From NCBI RefSeq assembly GCF_030811835.1, contig NZ_JAUSRO010000016.1, forward strand, positions 107,907 through 171,906: a DNA stretch of 64,000 nucleotides. Reading direction: 5' to 3'. Below are positions 1-9,855 of the stretch, piece after piece. The stretch is from Variovorax ginsengisoli. GTDB lineage: Bacteria > Pseudomonadota > Gammaproteobacteria > Burkholderiales > Burkholderiaceae_C. A program made the position numbers and the translations under genes. The first letter of the stretch is position 1, and each line of letters opens with the position of its first letter. The notes beneath the pieces were generated by a model, which was given only the letters and a program-made list of their open reading frames with translations, did no database searches and was not told the DNA's origin.

Positions 1-1
1 G

Positions 2-64
2 ATCGCATCGCGCCTGCTGGGCCTCTTTCCCGCCGCCCGCCCGCCGTACCCTCCAGGACACTGA
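2..64 (+). CDS. C-terminal end of an upstream gene, probably wspF (partial)
   Basis: The frame starting at base 2 is open to a TGA at 62-64 and gives a 20-residue tail ending in PPGH. The stop is one base before the wspR ATG, and an AGGA at about 53-56 lies inside this tail, as expected for tightly coupled genes. In known Wsp operons the gene just before wspR is wspF, a CheB-like methylesterase that resets the WspA receptor. The tail itself is too short to identify, so the name rests only on context. Confidence 0.45.
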   Translation: MASRLLGLFPAARPPYPPGH

Positions 65-65
65 C

Positions 66-1109
66 ATGCTCCCGATACCCGATACCGACACTTACTTCGC
101 GCTCCCGGAGCCTCTGCACTCGACCATGGTCCTCCTGGTGGACGACCAGTACATGGTGGGCGAGGCCATCCGGCGCGCGCTGATGTCCGAGCCGGACATT
201 GCCTTTCACTTCTGCGCCGATCCGGCCCAGGCATTGGCGGTCGCCGTGCAGACCCGCCCGACCGTGATCCTCCAGGACCTGGTGCTACCGGGCGTCAATG
301 GTCTGACGCTGGTCGAGGCCTACCGCGCGCATCCGGTGACGCGCGACATTCCGATCATCGTGCTCTCAACCAAGGAGGATGCGGCGATCAAGAGTGCGGC
401 CTTCACCGCCGGTGCCAACGACTACCTGGTCAAGCTGCCCGAGACGATCGAGCTGATCGCGCGCATTCGCTACCACTCCCGCTCCTACCTGGCGATGCTC
501 CAGCGCGACGAGGCCTACCAGGCGCTGCGCAAGAGCCAGCAGCAGCTGCTCGAATCGAATCTGGAACTGCGCCGCCTGACCAATTCGGACGGCCTCACCG
601 GCTTGGGCAACCGCCGCTACTTCGACGAATACCTGTCGGCCGAGTGGGAGCGCGGCCTGCGCGAAGGCCGCGAGGTGAGTGTGCTCATGGTCGACGTCGA
701 TCACTTCAAGACCTTCAATGACGGCTATGGCCACGTGCCGGGCGACGAGGCGCTCAAGCAGGTGGCGCGCACGCTGCTGGCCAGTTGCGATCGGTCGTCG
801 GGTCTGGCCGCGCGCTTTGGTGGCGAAGAGTTTTGCCTGGTGCTGCCGGGCACGCCACTCGGCGGCGGCCGGCTGATTGCCGAAAAGCTGCGCCGCGCGG
901 TGGAGAGCCTGCAGATCCCGCACGAAGGCTCGCCCACGTCGCCGTGGCTGACGGTGAGCGTGGGCGTGAGCGCCGGCGTGCCTCACGCCTCGGGCATGTC
1001 CTCCAAGATCGTCGAATGCGCAGACGTCAACCTGTACGAAGCCAAGCGGCTCGGGCGCAACCGCGTGGTCGCCGGCGTGTTGACCTCACTGCCCCCGGAC
1101 CCGCTCTGA
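66..1109 (+). CDS. wspR: WspR: REC-GGDEF response-regulator diguanylate cyclase
   Basis: The 347-aa protein makes cyclic di-GMP from two GTP when its receiver domain is phosphorylated by WspE. The REC domain (about residues 20-145) has the acidic pair D26/D27 and the phospho-acceptor D71 in VILQDLVLPG. A linker helix (about 146-172) leads into the GGDEF domain, with the active-site motif GGEEF at 252-256. Length and long identical stretches (e.g. FHFC, PTVILQDLV, IARIRYHSRSY) match Pseudomonas WspR as I remember it. The inhibitory I-site RxxD reads RSSG (243-246), so the Asp is missing and product inhibition may be weak. It is probably the last gene of a wsp operon, since gabD on the other strand ends 6 bp downstream. 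Confidence 0.95.
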   Translation: MLPIPDTDTYFALPEPLHSTMVLLVDDQYMVGEAIRRALMSEPDIAFHFCADPAQALAVAVQTRPTVILQDLVLPGVNGLTLVEAYRAHPVTRDIPIIVLSTKEDAAIKSAAFTAGANDYLVKLPETIELIARIRYHSRSYLAMLQRDEAYQALRKSQQQLLESNLELRRLTNSDGLTGLGNRRYFDEYLSAEWERGLREGREVSVLMVDVDHFKTFNDGYGHVPGDEALKQVARTLLASCDRSSGLAARFGGEEFCLVLPGTPLGGGRLIAEKLRRAVESLQIPHEGSPTSPWLTVSVGVSAGVPHASGMSSKIVECADVNLYEAKRLGRNRVVAGVLTSLPPDPL

Positions 1110-1115
1110 GCGTTC

Positions 1116-2588
1116 CTACTTCTGGATGTCGCCCAGGCAGAGGTACTTGATCTCCACGTAATCCTCCATGCTGTGGTGCGAGCCCTCGCGGCCCAGGCCC
1201 GACTGCTTGACGCCGCCAAAGGGCACGTGCTCGGTGGCGATCACGCCTGCGTTGATGCCGACCATGCCGTATTCCAGTGCCTCCGCCACGCGGAAGATGC
1301 GACCCACGTCGCGGCTGTAGAAGTAGCTCGCCAGCCCGAATTCAGTGGCGTTGGCCGCGTCGATGGCTTCCTGCTCGGACTTGAAGCGGAACACCGGCGC
1401 GAAGGGACCGAAGGTTTCTTCCCGTGCGCAGAGCATGTCCGGCGTGGCGTCCGCGATCAGCGTGGGTTCGAAGAACTGGCCCTGGAGCTTGTGGCCGCCC
1501 GCCATCAGCCGGCCGCCCTTGGCGAGGGCGTCGTCGACGTGGCGCTGTACCTTGGCCACGGCAGCATCCTCGATCAGCGGACCTTGCAGCACGCCGGCCT
1601 CGAAGCCATTGCCCACCTTCAGCGACTTGACCTTGGCTGCGAGCTTCTCGATGAAGACGTCGTACACGCCTTCCTGCACGTACAGCCGGTTGGCGCACAC
1701 GCAGGTCTGCCCGGCGTTGCGGTACTTGCTGGCGATGGCGCCTTCGACAGCCGAGTCGATGTCGGCGTCGTCGAAGACCAGGAAGGGCGCGTTGCCACCC
1801 AGCTCCAGCGACAGCTTCTTGATGGTCGGCGCGCACTGGCGCATCAGGATGCGGCCCACTTCGGTGGAGCCGGTGAAGCTCAGGTGGCGCACCACGTCGC
1901 TCTCGCAGAGTTCCTTGCCGATCTCGATGCTGTTGTCTGCGTCGGCGCTCAGCACGTTGAGCACGCCGGCTGGAATGCCCGCGCGCAGCGCCAGTTCGGC
2001 CACGGCCAACGCCGTCAGCGGCGTGAGTTCGGCTGGCTTGATGACCACCGTGCAGCCCGCAGCCAGCGCTGGCGCGACCTTGCGGGTGATCATCGCCAGC
2101 GGGAAGTTCCAGGGCGTGATGGCCGCGCACACGCCGATGGGCTGCTTCATCACGAGCAGGCGCCGGTTGTTGTCGAACTGCGGCAGCGTCTCGCCGTTCA
2201 CGCGCTTGGCTTCTTCGGCGAACCACTCGATGAAGCTGGCCCCGTAGGCCACCTCGCCCTTGGCTTCCGCAAAGGGTTTGCCTTGCTCGGCCGTCATCAG
2301 ACGGCCCAGGTCTTCCGTGTGGGCCATCAACAGGTCGAACCACTTGCGCAGCACGATGCTGCGCTCCTTGCCGGTCCGGGCGCGCCAGCCGATCAGCGCC
2401 CGTGCGGCTGCCGCGATGGCGGTGGCCGCATCGGCGCGCGTGAGGTTGGCCACATCGGCCAGCTTGAGGCCCGTGGCCGGGTCGTTCACGTCGAAGCGAC
2501 CGGTGCCGGCGATCCACTGGCCGTCGATGAGCGCGTCGGTCTTGAGCAGGGTCGGGTCGTTCAGGAGTGCGAGGGGTGAGCTGTTCAT
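1116..2588 (-). CDS. gabD: NAD(P)-dependent succinate-semialdehyde dehydrogenase
   Basis: This 490-aa aldehyde dehydrogenase oxidises succinic semialdehyde to succinate, the second step of GABA breakdown. It has the family signature LELGGNAPF with general base E262, the nucleophile C296 in NAGQTCVCANR, and the substrate/cofactor region TPWNFPLAM. The start at 2588 (MNSSPLALLND) gives the normal GabD N-terminus. An in-frame upstream ATG at 2642 would add 18 residues and run into the permease gene, so I did not use it. No clear Shine-Dalgarno site precedes the start. It is the last gene of the gabT-transporter-gabD set. Glutarate semialdehyde is a possible alternative substrate. Confidence 0.9.
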   Translation of the reverse strand: MNSSPLALLNDPTLLKTDALIDGQWIAGTGRFDVNDPATGLKLADVANLTRADAATAIAAAARALIGWRARTGKERSIVLRKWFDLLMAHTEDLGRLMTAEQGKPFAEAKGEVAYGASFIEWFAEEAKRVNGETLPQFDNNRRLLVMKQPIGVCAAITPWNFPLAMITRKVAPALAAGCTVVIKPAELTPLTALAVAELALRAGIPAGVLNVLSADADNSIEIGKELCESDVVRHLSFTGSTEVGRILMRQCAPTIKKLSLELGGNAPFLVFDDADIDSAVEGAIASKYRNAGQTCVCANRLYVQEGVYDVFIEKLAAKVKSLKVGNGFEAGVLQGPLIEDAAVAKVQRHVDDALAKGGRLMAGGHKLQGQFFEPTLIADATPDMLCAREETFGPFAPVFRFKSEQEAIDAANATEFGLASYFYSRDVGRIFRVAEALEYGMVGINAGVIATEHVPFGGVKQSGLGREGSHHSMEDYVEIKYLCLGDIQK

Positions 2589-2617
2589 GGGAGGGAGGGA
2601 GGAAGGGATGGGTTCGT

Positions 2618-3436
2618 TCAACCGCGGCGCCCGCGCAGCCATTCGAGCGCGAGCAGCAGGGTGGTGGTGAAAAGAATCAGCAGCGTGGCGACGGCCGCAA
2701 TGGTGGGCGAAATGTTCTCACGGATGCCAGTGAACATCTGGCGCGGCAGCGTGACCTGGTCGGGGCCGGCCAGGAACAGGGTGACGACCACCTCGTCGAA
2801 CGAGGTCGCAAAGGCGAACAGCGCGCCCGAGATCACGCCCGGTGCGATCACCGGCAGCGTGATGCGCCGGAAGGTGTGAAAGGGCGTCTCTCCCAGGCTC
2901 AGCGAGGCGCGCACCAGGTTCTGGTTGAAGCCCGCCAGCGTGGCCAGCACGGTGGTCAACACGAAAGGGGCGCCCAATGCAGCATGCACGGTGATCAGCC
3001 CGAGGTAGGTGTCGGCCAGCCCGAGCGGTGCGAAGTACAGGTAGGTGGCCACGCCCACCACCACGATCGGCACCACCATCGGCGAGATCAGCACGCTCAT
3101 CAGCAACCCCTTGAACGCGAAGTTCGTGCGCGACAGCCCGACCGCGGCCAGCGTGCCCAGCACCGTGGCGATGACAGTGGCCGCTGGCGCGATGATGAAG
3201 CTGTTGCGCGCCGCACGCCCCCACTCGGGCGAATCGAACAGGTTGTGATACCAGCGCAGCGACCAGCCCGGCATCGGGTAGGCGAGGAAGGAGCTCGACG
3301 AGAACGACAGCGGAATGATCACCAGGATCGGCGCCAGCAGGAAGGCCAGCACCGCCACGCACAGGCCGCGCACCAGCCACCAGCCGAGCTTGTCGGCCAG
3401 CGTGAAATAGGCGGGGAATTCAGGAAACTTCAACAT
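2618..3436 (-). CDS. ABC transporter permease, PotC-like (polyamine/GABA type)
   Basis: The 272-aa inner-membrane protein has about six hydrophobic segments and the binding-protein-dependent permease loop near ASLSLGETPFHTFRRITLP, which contacts the ATPase. The family is the PotC/PotI-type second permease of spermidine/putrescine importers. The start MLKFPEFPAYF at 3436 follows the other permease gene by 29 bp. A longer same-frame reading up to 4270 only overlaps that gene and was discarded. It should pair with the neighbouring PotB-like permease, the ATPase and the periplasmic binding protein. The nearby GABA genes suggest GABA, putrescine or a related amine as substrate. Confidence 0.88.
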   Translation of the reverse strand: MLKFPEFPAYFTLADKLGWWLVRGLCVAVLAFLLAPILVIIPLSFSSSSFLAYPMPGWSLRWYHNLFDSPEWGRAARNSFIIAPAATVIATVLGTLAAVGLSRTNFAFKGLLMSVLISPMVVPIVVVGVATYLYFAPLGLADTYLGLITVHAALGAPFVLTTVLATLAGFNQNLVRASLSLGETPFHTFRRITLPVIAPGVISGALFAFATSFDEVVVTLFLAGPDQVTLPRQMFTGIRENISPTIAAVATLLILFTTTLLLALEWLRGRRG

Positions 3437-3465
3437 GCTTGTCTTTCGTGGGCGGAGCGCGGCGG

Positions 3466-4722
3466 TCAACCCAGGCTCAGCTCGGCCTTGCCAATGCGGC
3501 GGTAGACCGCATAGAGCGCCAGCGTGGCGGCCAGCAGCAGCGCACCGAGCGCGCAGGCCATGCCCCAGTTGACTTCGACGTTGGTGTAGCGCGCGATGTA
3601 GTAGCTCAGCATCTGGTCGTCGGCGCCGCCGAGCAGCGCGGGCGTCACGTAGTAGCCGATGGCCAGGATGAACACCAGCAGCGCACCGGCGCCGATGCCC
3701 GGGTAGGTCTGCGGCACGTACACGCGGAAAAAGGCCGCCAGCGGCGAGCTGCCCAGCGACACGGCCGCGCGCAAGTAGGTGGGCGGCACGCTCTTCATCA
3801 CGCTGTACAGCGGCAGGATCATGAAGGGCAGCAGGATGTGGACCATCGAGATGATCACGCCCGTGCGGTTGAACAGCAGCGCGAGCGGCGTGTCGATGAG
3901 GCCGATGCCCATCAGGCCCCGGTTGACCAGGCCCTCGGACTGCAGCAGCACGATCCAGGCGGCCACGCGTACCAGGATCGAGGTCCAGAACGGCACCAGC
4001 ACGAGGATCATCAGGATGTTGGCGCGGCGCGCGGGCAGGGTCGACAGCCACCAGGCCAGCGGGTAGGCCAGCAGCAGGCAGAACAAGGTGACCACCGCGC
4101 TGATCTGGAAGGTGCGCAGCAGGATGCCGCCAAAGGCACGCTGGTCTTCGGGCATGCGCTCGACGCTGCCCGTGGCGTCGCGCTTCAAGTCGACGGACGC
4201 CAGCAGATAGTCGGGCGTCCAGCGCGAGCCGTTCTTGGCGATCGCCTGCCAGAACGGCGCTTCGCCCCATCGCGCATCGAGTTCGAGCATGCGGGCCTTC
4301 ACCTCGTCGGGCGTGCCCGCGATGGGCAGGGCGCGGAAGGTGCCCATCACCAGCGACCGGGCGCCGGCGATCTCGGTGTTGAGGCGGCGTGCCAGGGCAC
4401 CTGCGTCGGAGCTGTCGGGCAGCTGGCCGAGGTCGGCCGCGACCGCCGCGTAGGCGTCAGCAGGTGGCGTTCCGGTGCGGTTCCAGCCGTCGAGCGCACG
4501 CACGGTGCGCGGCAACGCGTTGGCGACCTCGGGGTTCTCGACCGCGCGCTGCAGCAGCGCGACGATCGGCACTACCAGCGTGAGCAGCAGGAACACCAGC
4601 AGTGGCAGGGTCAGCGAGAAGGCGCGCCACTTGCGGCGCAACTCCGCACGTGCGAGCGCGCGCCGGAGTTCGCCCGGCGGCGCCTCGGCCGTGAGGGGGG
4701 TGACGAGGGTCGCCGTGCGCAT
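3466..4722 (-). CDS. ABC transporter permease, PotB-like, with large extracytoplasmic insert
   Basis: The 418-aa permease has a first membrane segment at about residues 35-57 (LPLLVFLLLTLVVPIVALL) and the rest of the core from about 200 onward. The conserved EAA-type loop is near AAVSLGSSPLAAFFRVYVPQ. Residues about 60-198 form a long hydrophilic stretch between the first two helices, so the protein is over 100 residues longer than typical PotB (about 275-310 aa). The insert should face the periplasm, where it could contact the binding protein. The gene starts 9 bp after the binding-protein gene stops, in the same operon. Confidence 0.87.
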   Translation of the reverse strand: MRTATLVTPLTAEAPPGELRRALARAELRRKWRAFSLTLPLLVFLLLTLVVPIVALLQRAVENPEVANALPRTVRALDGWNRTGTPPADAYAAVAADLGQLPDSSDAGALARRLNTEIAGARSLVMGTFRALPIAGTPDEVKARMLELDARWGEAPFWQAIAKNGSRWTPDYLLASVDLKRDATGSVERMPEDQRAFGGILLRTFQISAVVTLFCLLLAYPLAWWLSTLPARRANILMILVLVPFWTSILVRVAAWIVLLQSEGLVNRGLMGIGLIDTPLALLFNRTGVIISMVHILLPFMILPLYSVMKSVPPTYLRAAVSLGSSPLAAFFRVYVPQTYPGIGAGALLVFILAIGYYVTPALLGGADDQMLSYYIARYTNVEVNWGMACALGALLLAATLALYAVYRRIGKAELSLG

Positions 4723-4731
4723 GGCGGTGGC

Positions 4732-5760
4732 TTACTGCGTGGCCCAGGCCGCGAAGCGCTTCTCCAGCGCCTCGCCCTGGTCGGCCCAGAAGGTGACGCT
4801 GAACTGCAGTGCTTCCTTGGCGTTGGCCGCCGACGTCGGCAGGTCGGCCAGCACCTTCTTGTCGAGCGCGGCGAGCGCCTTGGTGTTGGTTGGGCCGTAA
4901 GCGATGTTCTGCGCGTACACGGCCTGGTTCTCGGGTTTCATCGCGAACTGGATGAACTTCAGAGAAGCTTCCTTGTTGGGCGCGCCCTTGGGAATCACCC
5001 AGTAGTCCAGGTCGTAGATGCCGCCTGGCCAGTAGATCTTCAGGTCGCGGCCTTCGCGATTGGCCGCGTCGATGCGGCCGTTGAACACGGTGGTCAGCAC
5101 CACGTCGCCGGCCACCAGGAACTGCGGCGGCTGCGCGCCGGCCTCCCACCACTGGATGTTGGGCTTGAGCTCGGTGAGCTTCTTGAAGGCGCGCTCGGCA
5201 CCGTCCTTGGTGGCCAGCACCTTGTAGACGTCGGCCGGCTTCACGCCGTCGGCCATCAGGGCGAATTCGAGGTTGTAGCGCGCGCCCTTGCGCATGCCGC
5301 GCTTGCCGGGGATCTTCTTCACGTCCCAGAAGTCGGCCCAACTGGTGGGCGCGGTCTTGAGCTTGTCGCCGTTGTAGGCCATCACGGTCGACCATACGAA
5401 CACGCCCACGCCGCATTCGGTGACGGCGGACGGTAGGAAGTCGGCCTTGTTGCCGATCTTCGAATAGTCGAGCTTCTCGAACAGGCCCTCGTCGCAGCCG
5501 CGCGCCACATCGGGCGATTCGACCTCCACCACGTCCCAGGTGACCTTCTTGGTCTCGACCATGGCCTTGATCTTGGCCTGCTCACCGTTGTATTCGACGG
5601 GCACGACCTGCGTGCCGGTCTTGGCATAGGGCTCGTAGTAGGCCTTCTTCTGCGCGTTCGCGTTGGCGCCACCGAAGTTGACGACGGTGATCTGCTGCTG
5701 GGCGAGCGCCGGCAGCGCGAAGGCGGCTGCGACGGTGCAAGCGAGAAGTGTCTTTTTCAT
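4732..5760 (-). CDS. Periplasmic substrate-binding protein, PotD-like
   Basis: The 342-aa protein begins with a signal peptide (MKKTLLACTVAAAFALPALAQ), with likely cleavage after ALA. The mature part belongs to the extracellular solute-binding family 1/PotD group (ITVVNFGGANANAQ near the N-terminus, then WDVVEVES and a closing WATQ). It should capture the amine or amino-acid substrate for the two permeases encoded next to it. A longer reading to 6084 runs into the ATPase gene and lacks a signal peptide, so 5760 is the better start. The substrate cannot be read from sequence; the gabT/gabD flanks point to GABA or putrescine. Confidence 0.88.
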   Translation of the reverse strand: MKKTLLACTVAAAFALPALAQQQITVVNFGGANANAQKKAYYEPYAKTGTQVVPVEYNGEQAKIKAMVETKKVTWDVVEVESPDVARGCDEGLFEKLDYSKIGNKADFLPSAVTECGVGVFVWSTVMAYNGDKLKTAPTSWADFWDVKKIPGKRGMRKGARYNLEFALMADGVKPADVYKVLATKDGAERAFKKLTELKPNIQWWEAGAQPPQFLVAGDVVLTTVFNGRIDAANREGRDLKIYWPGGIYDLDYWVIPKGAPNKEASLKFIQFAMKPENQAVYAQNIAYGPTNTKALAALDKKVLADLPTSAANAKEALQFSVTFWADQGEALEKRFAAWATQ

Positions 5761-5831
5761 GGCGGGGAAATCCTCAGGAGTTGGCTGGCAAAAAAACAGA
5801 AAGAGAAAAGCGGGGGCGTTGGACCACGCGG

Positions 5832-6926
<1,095 letters not shown>

Positions 6927-6954
6927 TGGAAGAGGTGCTCAACAGTAGGTGCGC

Positions 6955-8247
6955 TCAGCGCAGGGCGGCAAAGCTGGCTGCCAGGATCGACAGGCCTTCG
7001 TCCACTAGCAAGTCAGAGGCCGTCAGCGGCACCAGCACGCGGATCACGTTGCCGTAGGTGCCGCACGACAGCAGGATCAGGCCTCGGCGGGCGGCCTCGG
7101 CCACCACGTTGCGGGTGAGCGCGGCGTCGGGCCTGGCGAGGTCACCGCCTTCGAACAGTTCGATGGCCACCATCGCGCCCAGTCCGCGCACGTCGCCGAT
7201 GGCGGGCTCGCTGGCTGCGATACCGCGCAGCCCGGCCGTCAGGCGCTCGCCCAGCGTGCGGCTGCGCGCGAGCAATTGCTCGGCTTCGAAGACCTCGAGC
7301 ACGGCGAGCGCTGCAGCGCAGCCGATCGGGCTGCCGGCATAGGTGCCGCCCAGGCCACCGGGGGCGGGTGCGTCCATGACTTCGGCGCGGCCGACCAGCC
7401 CGGAAATCGGGAACCCGCCGGCCATCGACTTGGCGGTGGTGATCAGGTCGGGCGCCACTGGCCATTGCTCGCAGGCGAACCAGGTGCCGGTGCGGCCGGC
7501 GCCGGTCTGCACCTCGTCGGCAATCAGCAGGATGCCGTAGCGGTCGGCCAGCGCGCGCAGGCCTGCGACGAAATCGTGCGGTGCCACATAGAAGCCGCCT
7601 TCGCCCTGGACGGGTTCGAGGATGAAGGCCGCCACGCGCTCGGGCTCGATGTCGTTCTTGAACAGCAGCTCGACCGAATGCAGCGCGTCGTCCACGCTCA
7701 CGCCGTGCAGCGCGTTCGGGTAGAGCGCATGGAACACCTCGCCCGGGAACGGGCCGAAGCCGAGTTTGTACGGCGCGACCTTGCCGGTCAGGCCCAGCGT
7801 CATCATGGTGCGGCCGTGGTAGCCGCCGGTGAAGGCGATCACGCCGGGCCGCCGGGTGTAGGCGCGCGCCACCTTGACGGCGTTTTCCACCGCCTCGGCG
7901 CCGGTGCTCAGGAAGATCGACTTCTTGGTGAAATTGCCCGGTGCCAGCGCGTTCAGGCGTTCGGCCAGCTCGACATAGGGCTCGTAGGCCAGCACCTGGA
8001 AGCAGGTGTGCGAGTACAGGTCGACCTGCGCCTTGACCGCCGCGCTGATCTGCGGGTGGCAGTGGCCGGTGTTGAGCACGGCAATGCCGCCGGCAAAGTC
8101 GACATAGCGGCGGCCTTCGACGTCCCAGACTTCGGCGTTGCTGGCGCGGCTGACGAAGATTTCATGGGTCTGGCCGACGCCGCGGGCAACCGCGGCATGG
8201 CGCCGGGCCATGAGGGCCGCATTGCTGAGATGGGGTTCGCGCTGCAT
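6955..8247 (-). CDS. gabT: 4-aminobutyrate aminotransferase
   Basis: The 430-aa class-III PLP aminotransferase moves the amino group of GABA to 2-oxoglutarate, giving succinic semialdehyde and glutamate. The PLP lysine is K273 in LITTAKSMAGGFP, and D244 in IADEVQTGAGRTG binds the ring nitrogen. FLSTGAEAVENAVK and GGYHGRTMMT form the cofactor phosphate pocket. It is the first gene of a six-gene operon ending in gabD, so product and next enzyme are co-made. It starts 176 bp from the divergent MocR-type regulator, its probable controller. Related transaminases for 5-aminovalerate or putrescine look similar, so the exact substrate is inferred from context. Confidence 0.9.
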   Translation of the reverse strand: MQREPHLSNAALMARRHAAVARGVGQTHEIFVSRASNAEVWDVEGRRYVDFAGGIAVLNTGHCHPQISAAVKAQVDLYSHTCFQVLAYEPYVELAERLNALAPGNFTKKSIFLSTGAEAVENAVKVARAYTRRPGVIAFTGGYHGRTMMTLGLTGKVAPYKLGFGPFPGEVFHALYPNALHGVSVDDALHSVELLFKNDIEPERVAAFILEPVQGEGGFYVAPHDFVAGLRALADRYGILLIADEVQTGAGRTGTWFACEQWPVAPDLITTAKSMAGGFPISGLVGRAEVMDAPAPGGLGGTYAGSPIGCAAALAVLEVFEAEQLLARSRTLGERLTAGLRGIAASEPAIGDVRGLGAMVAIELFEGGDLARPDAALTRNVVAEAARRGLILLSCGTYGNVIRVLVPLTASDLLVDEGLSILAASFAALR

Positions 8248-8423
8248 GGGTACAACCTGTGCTTGTGGAGGAATGGGACAACTTTAGGTTTTGCCCGGCA
8301 GCGCCGCCATGTACACCCGCAGCGATGCTTTTGTGGACTGTGCTGGTCTTGTATCCTGTACATACTTTCCTCAATCTGGTGCATTTCTGCGCATCGGGCC
8401 TTTCTTATCTGGCCTCTTCTTTC
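8248..8423. promoter_or_regulatory. Divergent promoter region between gabT and the MocR regulator
   Basis: The 176-bp gap holds both divergent promoters. Around 8350-8366 is TTGTATCCTGTACATAC, in which GTAT and ATAC form a short inverted repeat around TGTACA. It lies about 60 bp before the regulator start and could be an operator or part of a -10 region. MocR/GabR proteins usually bind paired sites in such gaps. No exact known consensus was recognised. Confidence 0.35.
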
Positions 8424-9845
8424 ATGCTGATTCTTCGCCCCGACCTCCCCACGCCGCTCGTCAGCCAGATCGTGGAAGGTTTGCGCGGATTGATCGGCAC
8501 CCAGAAGCTGCGCGCCGAGACCAAGCTGCCCTCGATCCGCGCCTTTGCGGCGGCGCATGGCGTGAGCGTGTTCACCGTGGTGGAGGCCTACGACCGGCTC
8601 GTGGCGCAGGGGCTGCTGGTGTCGCGCGCCAATGCGGGCTTTTTCGTCAAGCGGCGCAGCGAGGAGGGCGGCGGCCCGGCGATGGCGCCGCGGGCCGACC
8701 CGCGCTTCGATGCACGCTGGTACCTGCAGCAGATCTTCGAGAACCGCAACCTGCCGCTCAAGCCGGGCTGCGGCTGGCTGCCGCATGACTGGCTGTTCGA
8801 GGACGGCATGCGCCGCAGCCTGCGCCATCTGGCCTCCGAAGGCACCGACATCGGCGGCTACGGGCTGCCCTTCGGGCACATGGCGCTGCGCATGGCGGTG
8901 GCCGAATCGCTCTCGGAGCACCAGATCGTCGTCGATGCGGCCCAGGTGCTGCTCACTCAGGGGTCGAGCCAAGCGCTCGATCTGGTGGCGCGCCGCCTGC
9001 TCAAGCCCGGCGACGCCGTGCTGGTGGACGACCCGGGCTACCCCAACCTGATGTTCATGCTGCGATTCCTGGGCGTCGAACTCATCGGCGTGCCACGTAC
9101 CCCTCAGGGCTACGACCTGCCGGCGCTGGAGGCGCTGCTCGCCGTGCACCGGCCAAAAGCCTTTTTCACGCAGCCGCGCCTGCAGAGCCCGACCTGCTCG
9201 ATGGCGTCGATGCCCCAATTGGTGCGCCTGCTGCAATTGGCGCAGGCGCACGATTTCGTGCTGGTGGAAAACGACATCTACGCCGACATGGACGCCTCCA
9301 TGCGGCCGTCGCTCGCCAGCCTGGCGCAGTTGCGCCAGGTGGTCTACGTCGGCAGCTTTTCGAAAACCATCTCGCCCAACATCCGCGTGGGTTACGTCGT
9401 CGCGCAGCCCGAACTGCTGGCCGACCTGGCCCAGCTGAAGATGGTGTCGGGCCTGACCTCGTCGGACATCACCGAGCGGCTGGCCTTCAGCGTGGTCACC
9501 GACGGCCGCTGGCGCAAGCATCTCAAGGGGCTGCGCGAGCGGCTGGCGCAGGCGCATGGCCAGGTGGCACGCCGCCTCGACAGCCTGGGCTTCGAGCTGT
9601 TCGTCGAATCCGCGGCCGGCATGTACCTGTGGGCGCGACACCCCGACATCAGCGACGGCGCCGAGCTGTCCAAGCGCGCGGCAGGCGAGGGCATCATGCT
9701 CGGGCCGGGGCAACTGTTTCTGGTGCATCCGCGGCCCACCGGATGGCTGCGCTTCAACGTGGCGTTCTGCGAGGACGAACGGCTCTGGCGCTTTCTGGAG
9801 CGCAGCATTGCACAGCAGGGTGTGGAGTTGGCGCCCGAAGCCTGA
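8424..9845 (+). CDS. MocR/GabR-type regulator (GntR winged helix fused to aminotransferase fold)
   Basis: The 473-aa protein has an N-terminal GntR winged helix-turn-helix (about residues 1-75, including LPSIRAFAAAHGVSVFTVVEAYDRL). A fold-type I aminotransferase domain (about 110-470) follows, with a PLP lysine at K314 in VGSFSKTISPN. GabR of Bacillus has the same layout and activates gabTD when GABA and PLP bind. Divergence from gabT supports the same role here. I chose MLILRPDLPTPLVSQI at 8424; longer readings to 8259 would occupy the whole promoter gap and lack family similarity. Confidence 0.9.
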   Translation: MLILRPDLPTPLVSQIVEGLRGLIGTQKLRAETKLPSIRAFAAAHGVSVFTVVEAYDRLVAQGLLVSRANAGFFVKRRSEEGGGPAMAPRADPRFDARWYLQQIFENRNLPLKPGCGWLPHDWLFEDGMRRSLRHLASEGTDIGGYGLPFGHMALRMAVAESLSEHQIVVDAAQVLLTQGSSQALDLVARRLLKPGDAVLVDDPGYPNLMFMLRFLGVELIGVPRTPQGYDLPALEALLAVHRPKAFFTQPRLQSPTCSMASMPQLVRLLQLAQAHDFVLVENDIYADMDASMRPSLASLAQLRQVVYVGSFSKTISPNIRVGYVVAQPELLADLAQLKMVSGLTSSDITERLAFSVVTDGRWRKHLKGLRERLAQAHGQVARRLDSLGFELFVESAAGMYLWARHPDISDGAELSKRAAGEGIMLGPGQLFLVHPRPTGWLRFNVAFCEDERLWRFLERSIAQQGVELAPEA

Positions 9846-9855
9846 TCGCCGCGCG

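Noticed and set aside
1173..2579. A 468-codon open frame opposite gabD
   Set aside because: It is the mirror of a well-supported aldehyde dehydrogenase; its product is His/Arg/Gln-rich with no recognisable domain, as expected from high-GC antisense frames.
3439..5436. A 665-codon plus-strand frame opposite the transporter genes
   Set aside because: It spans parts of three conserved minus-strand genes and has low-complexity Arg/Gln/His composition, so it is a shadow.
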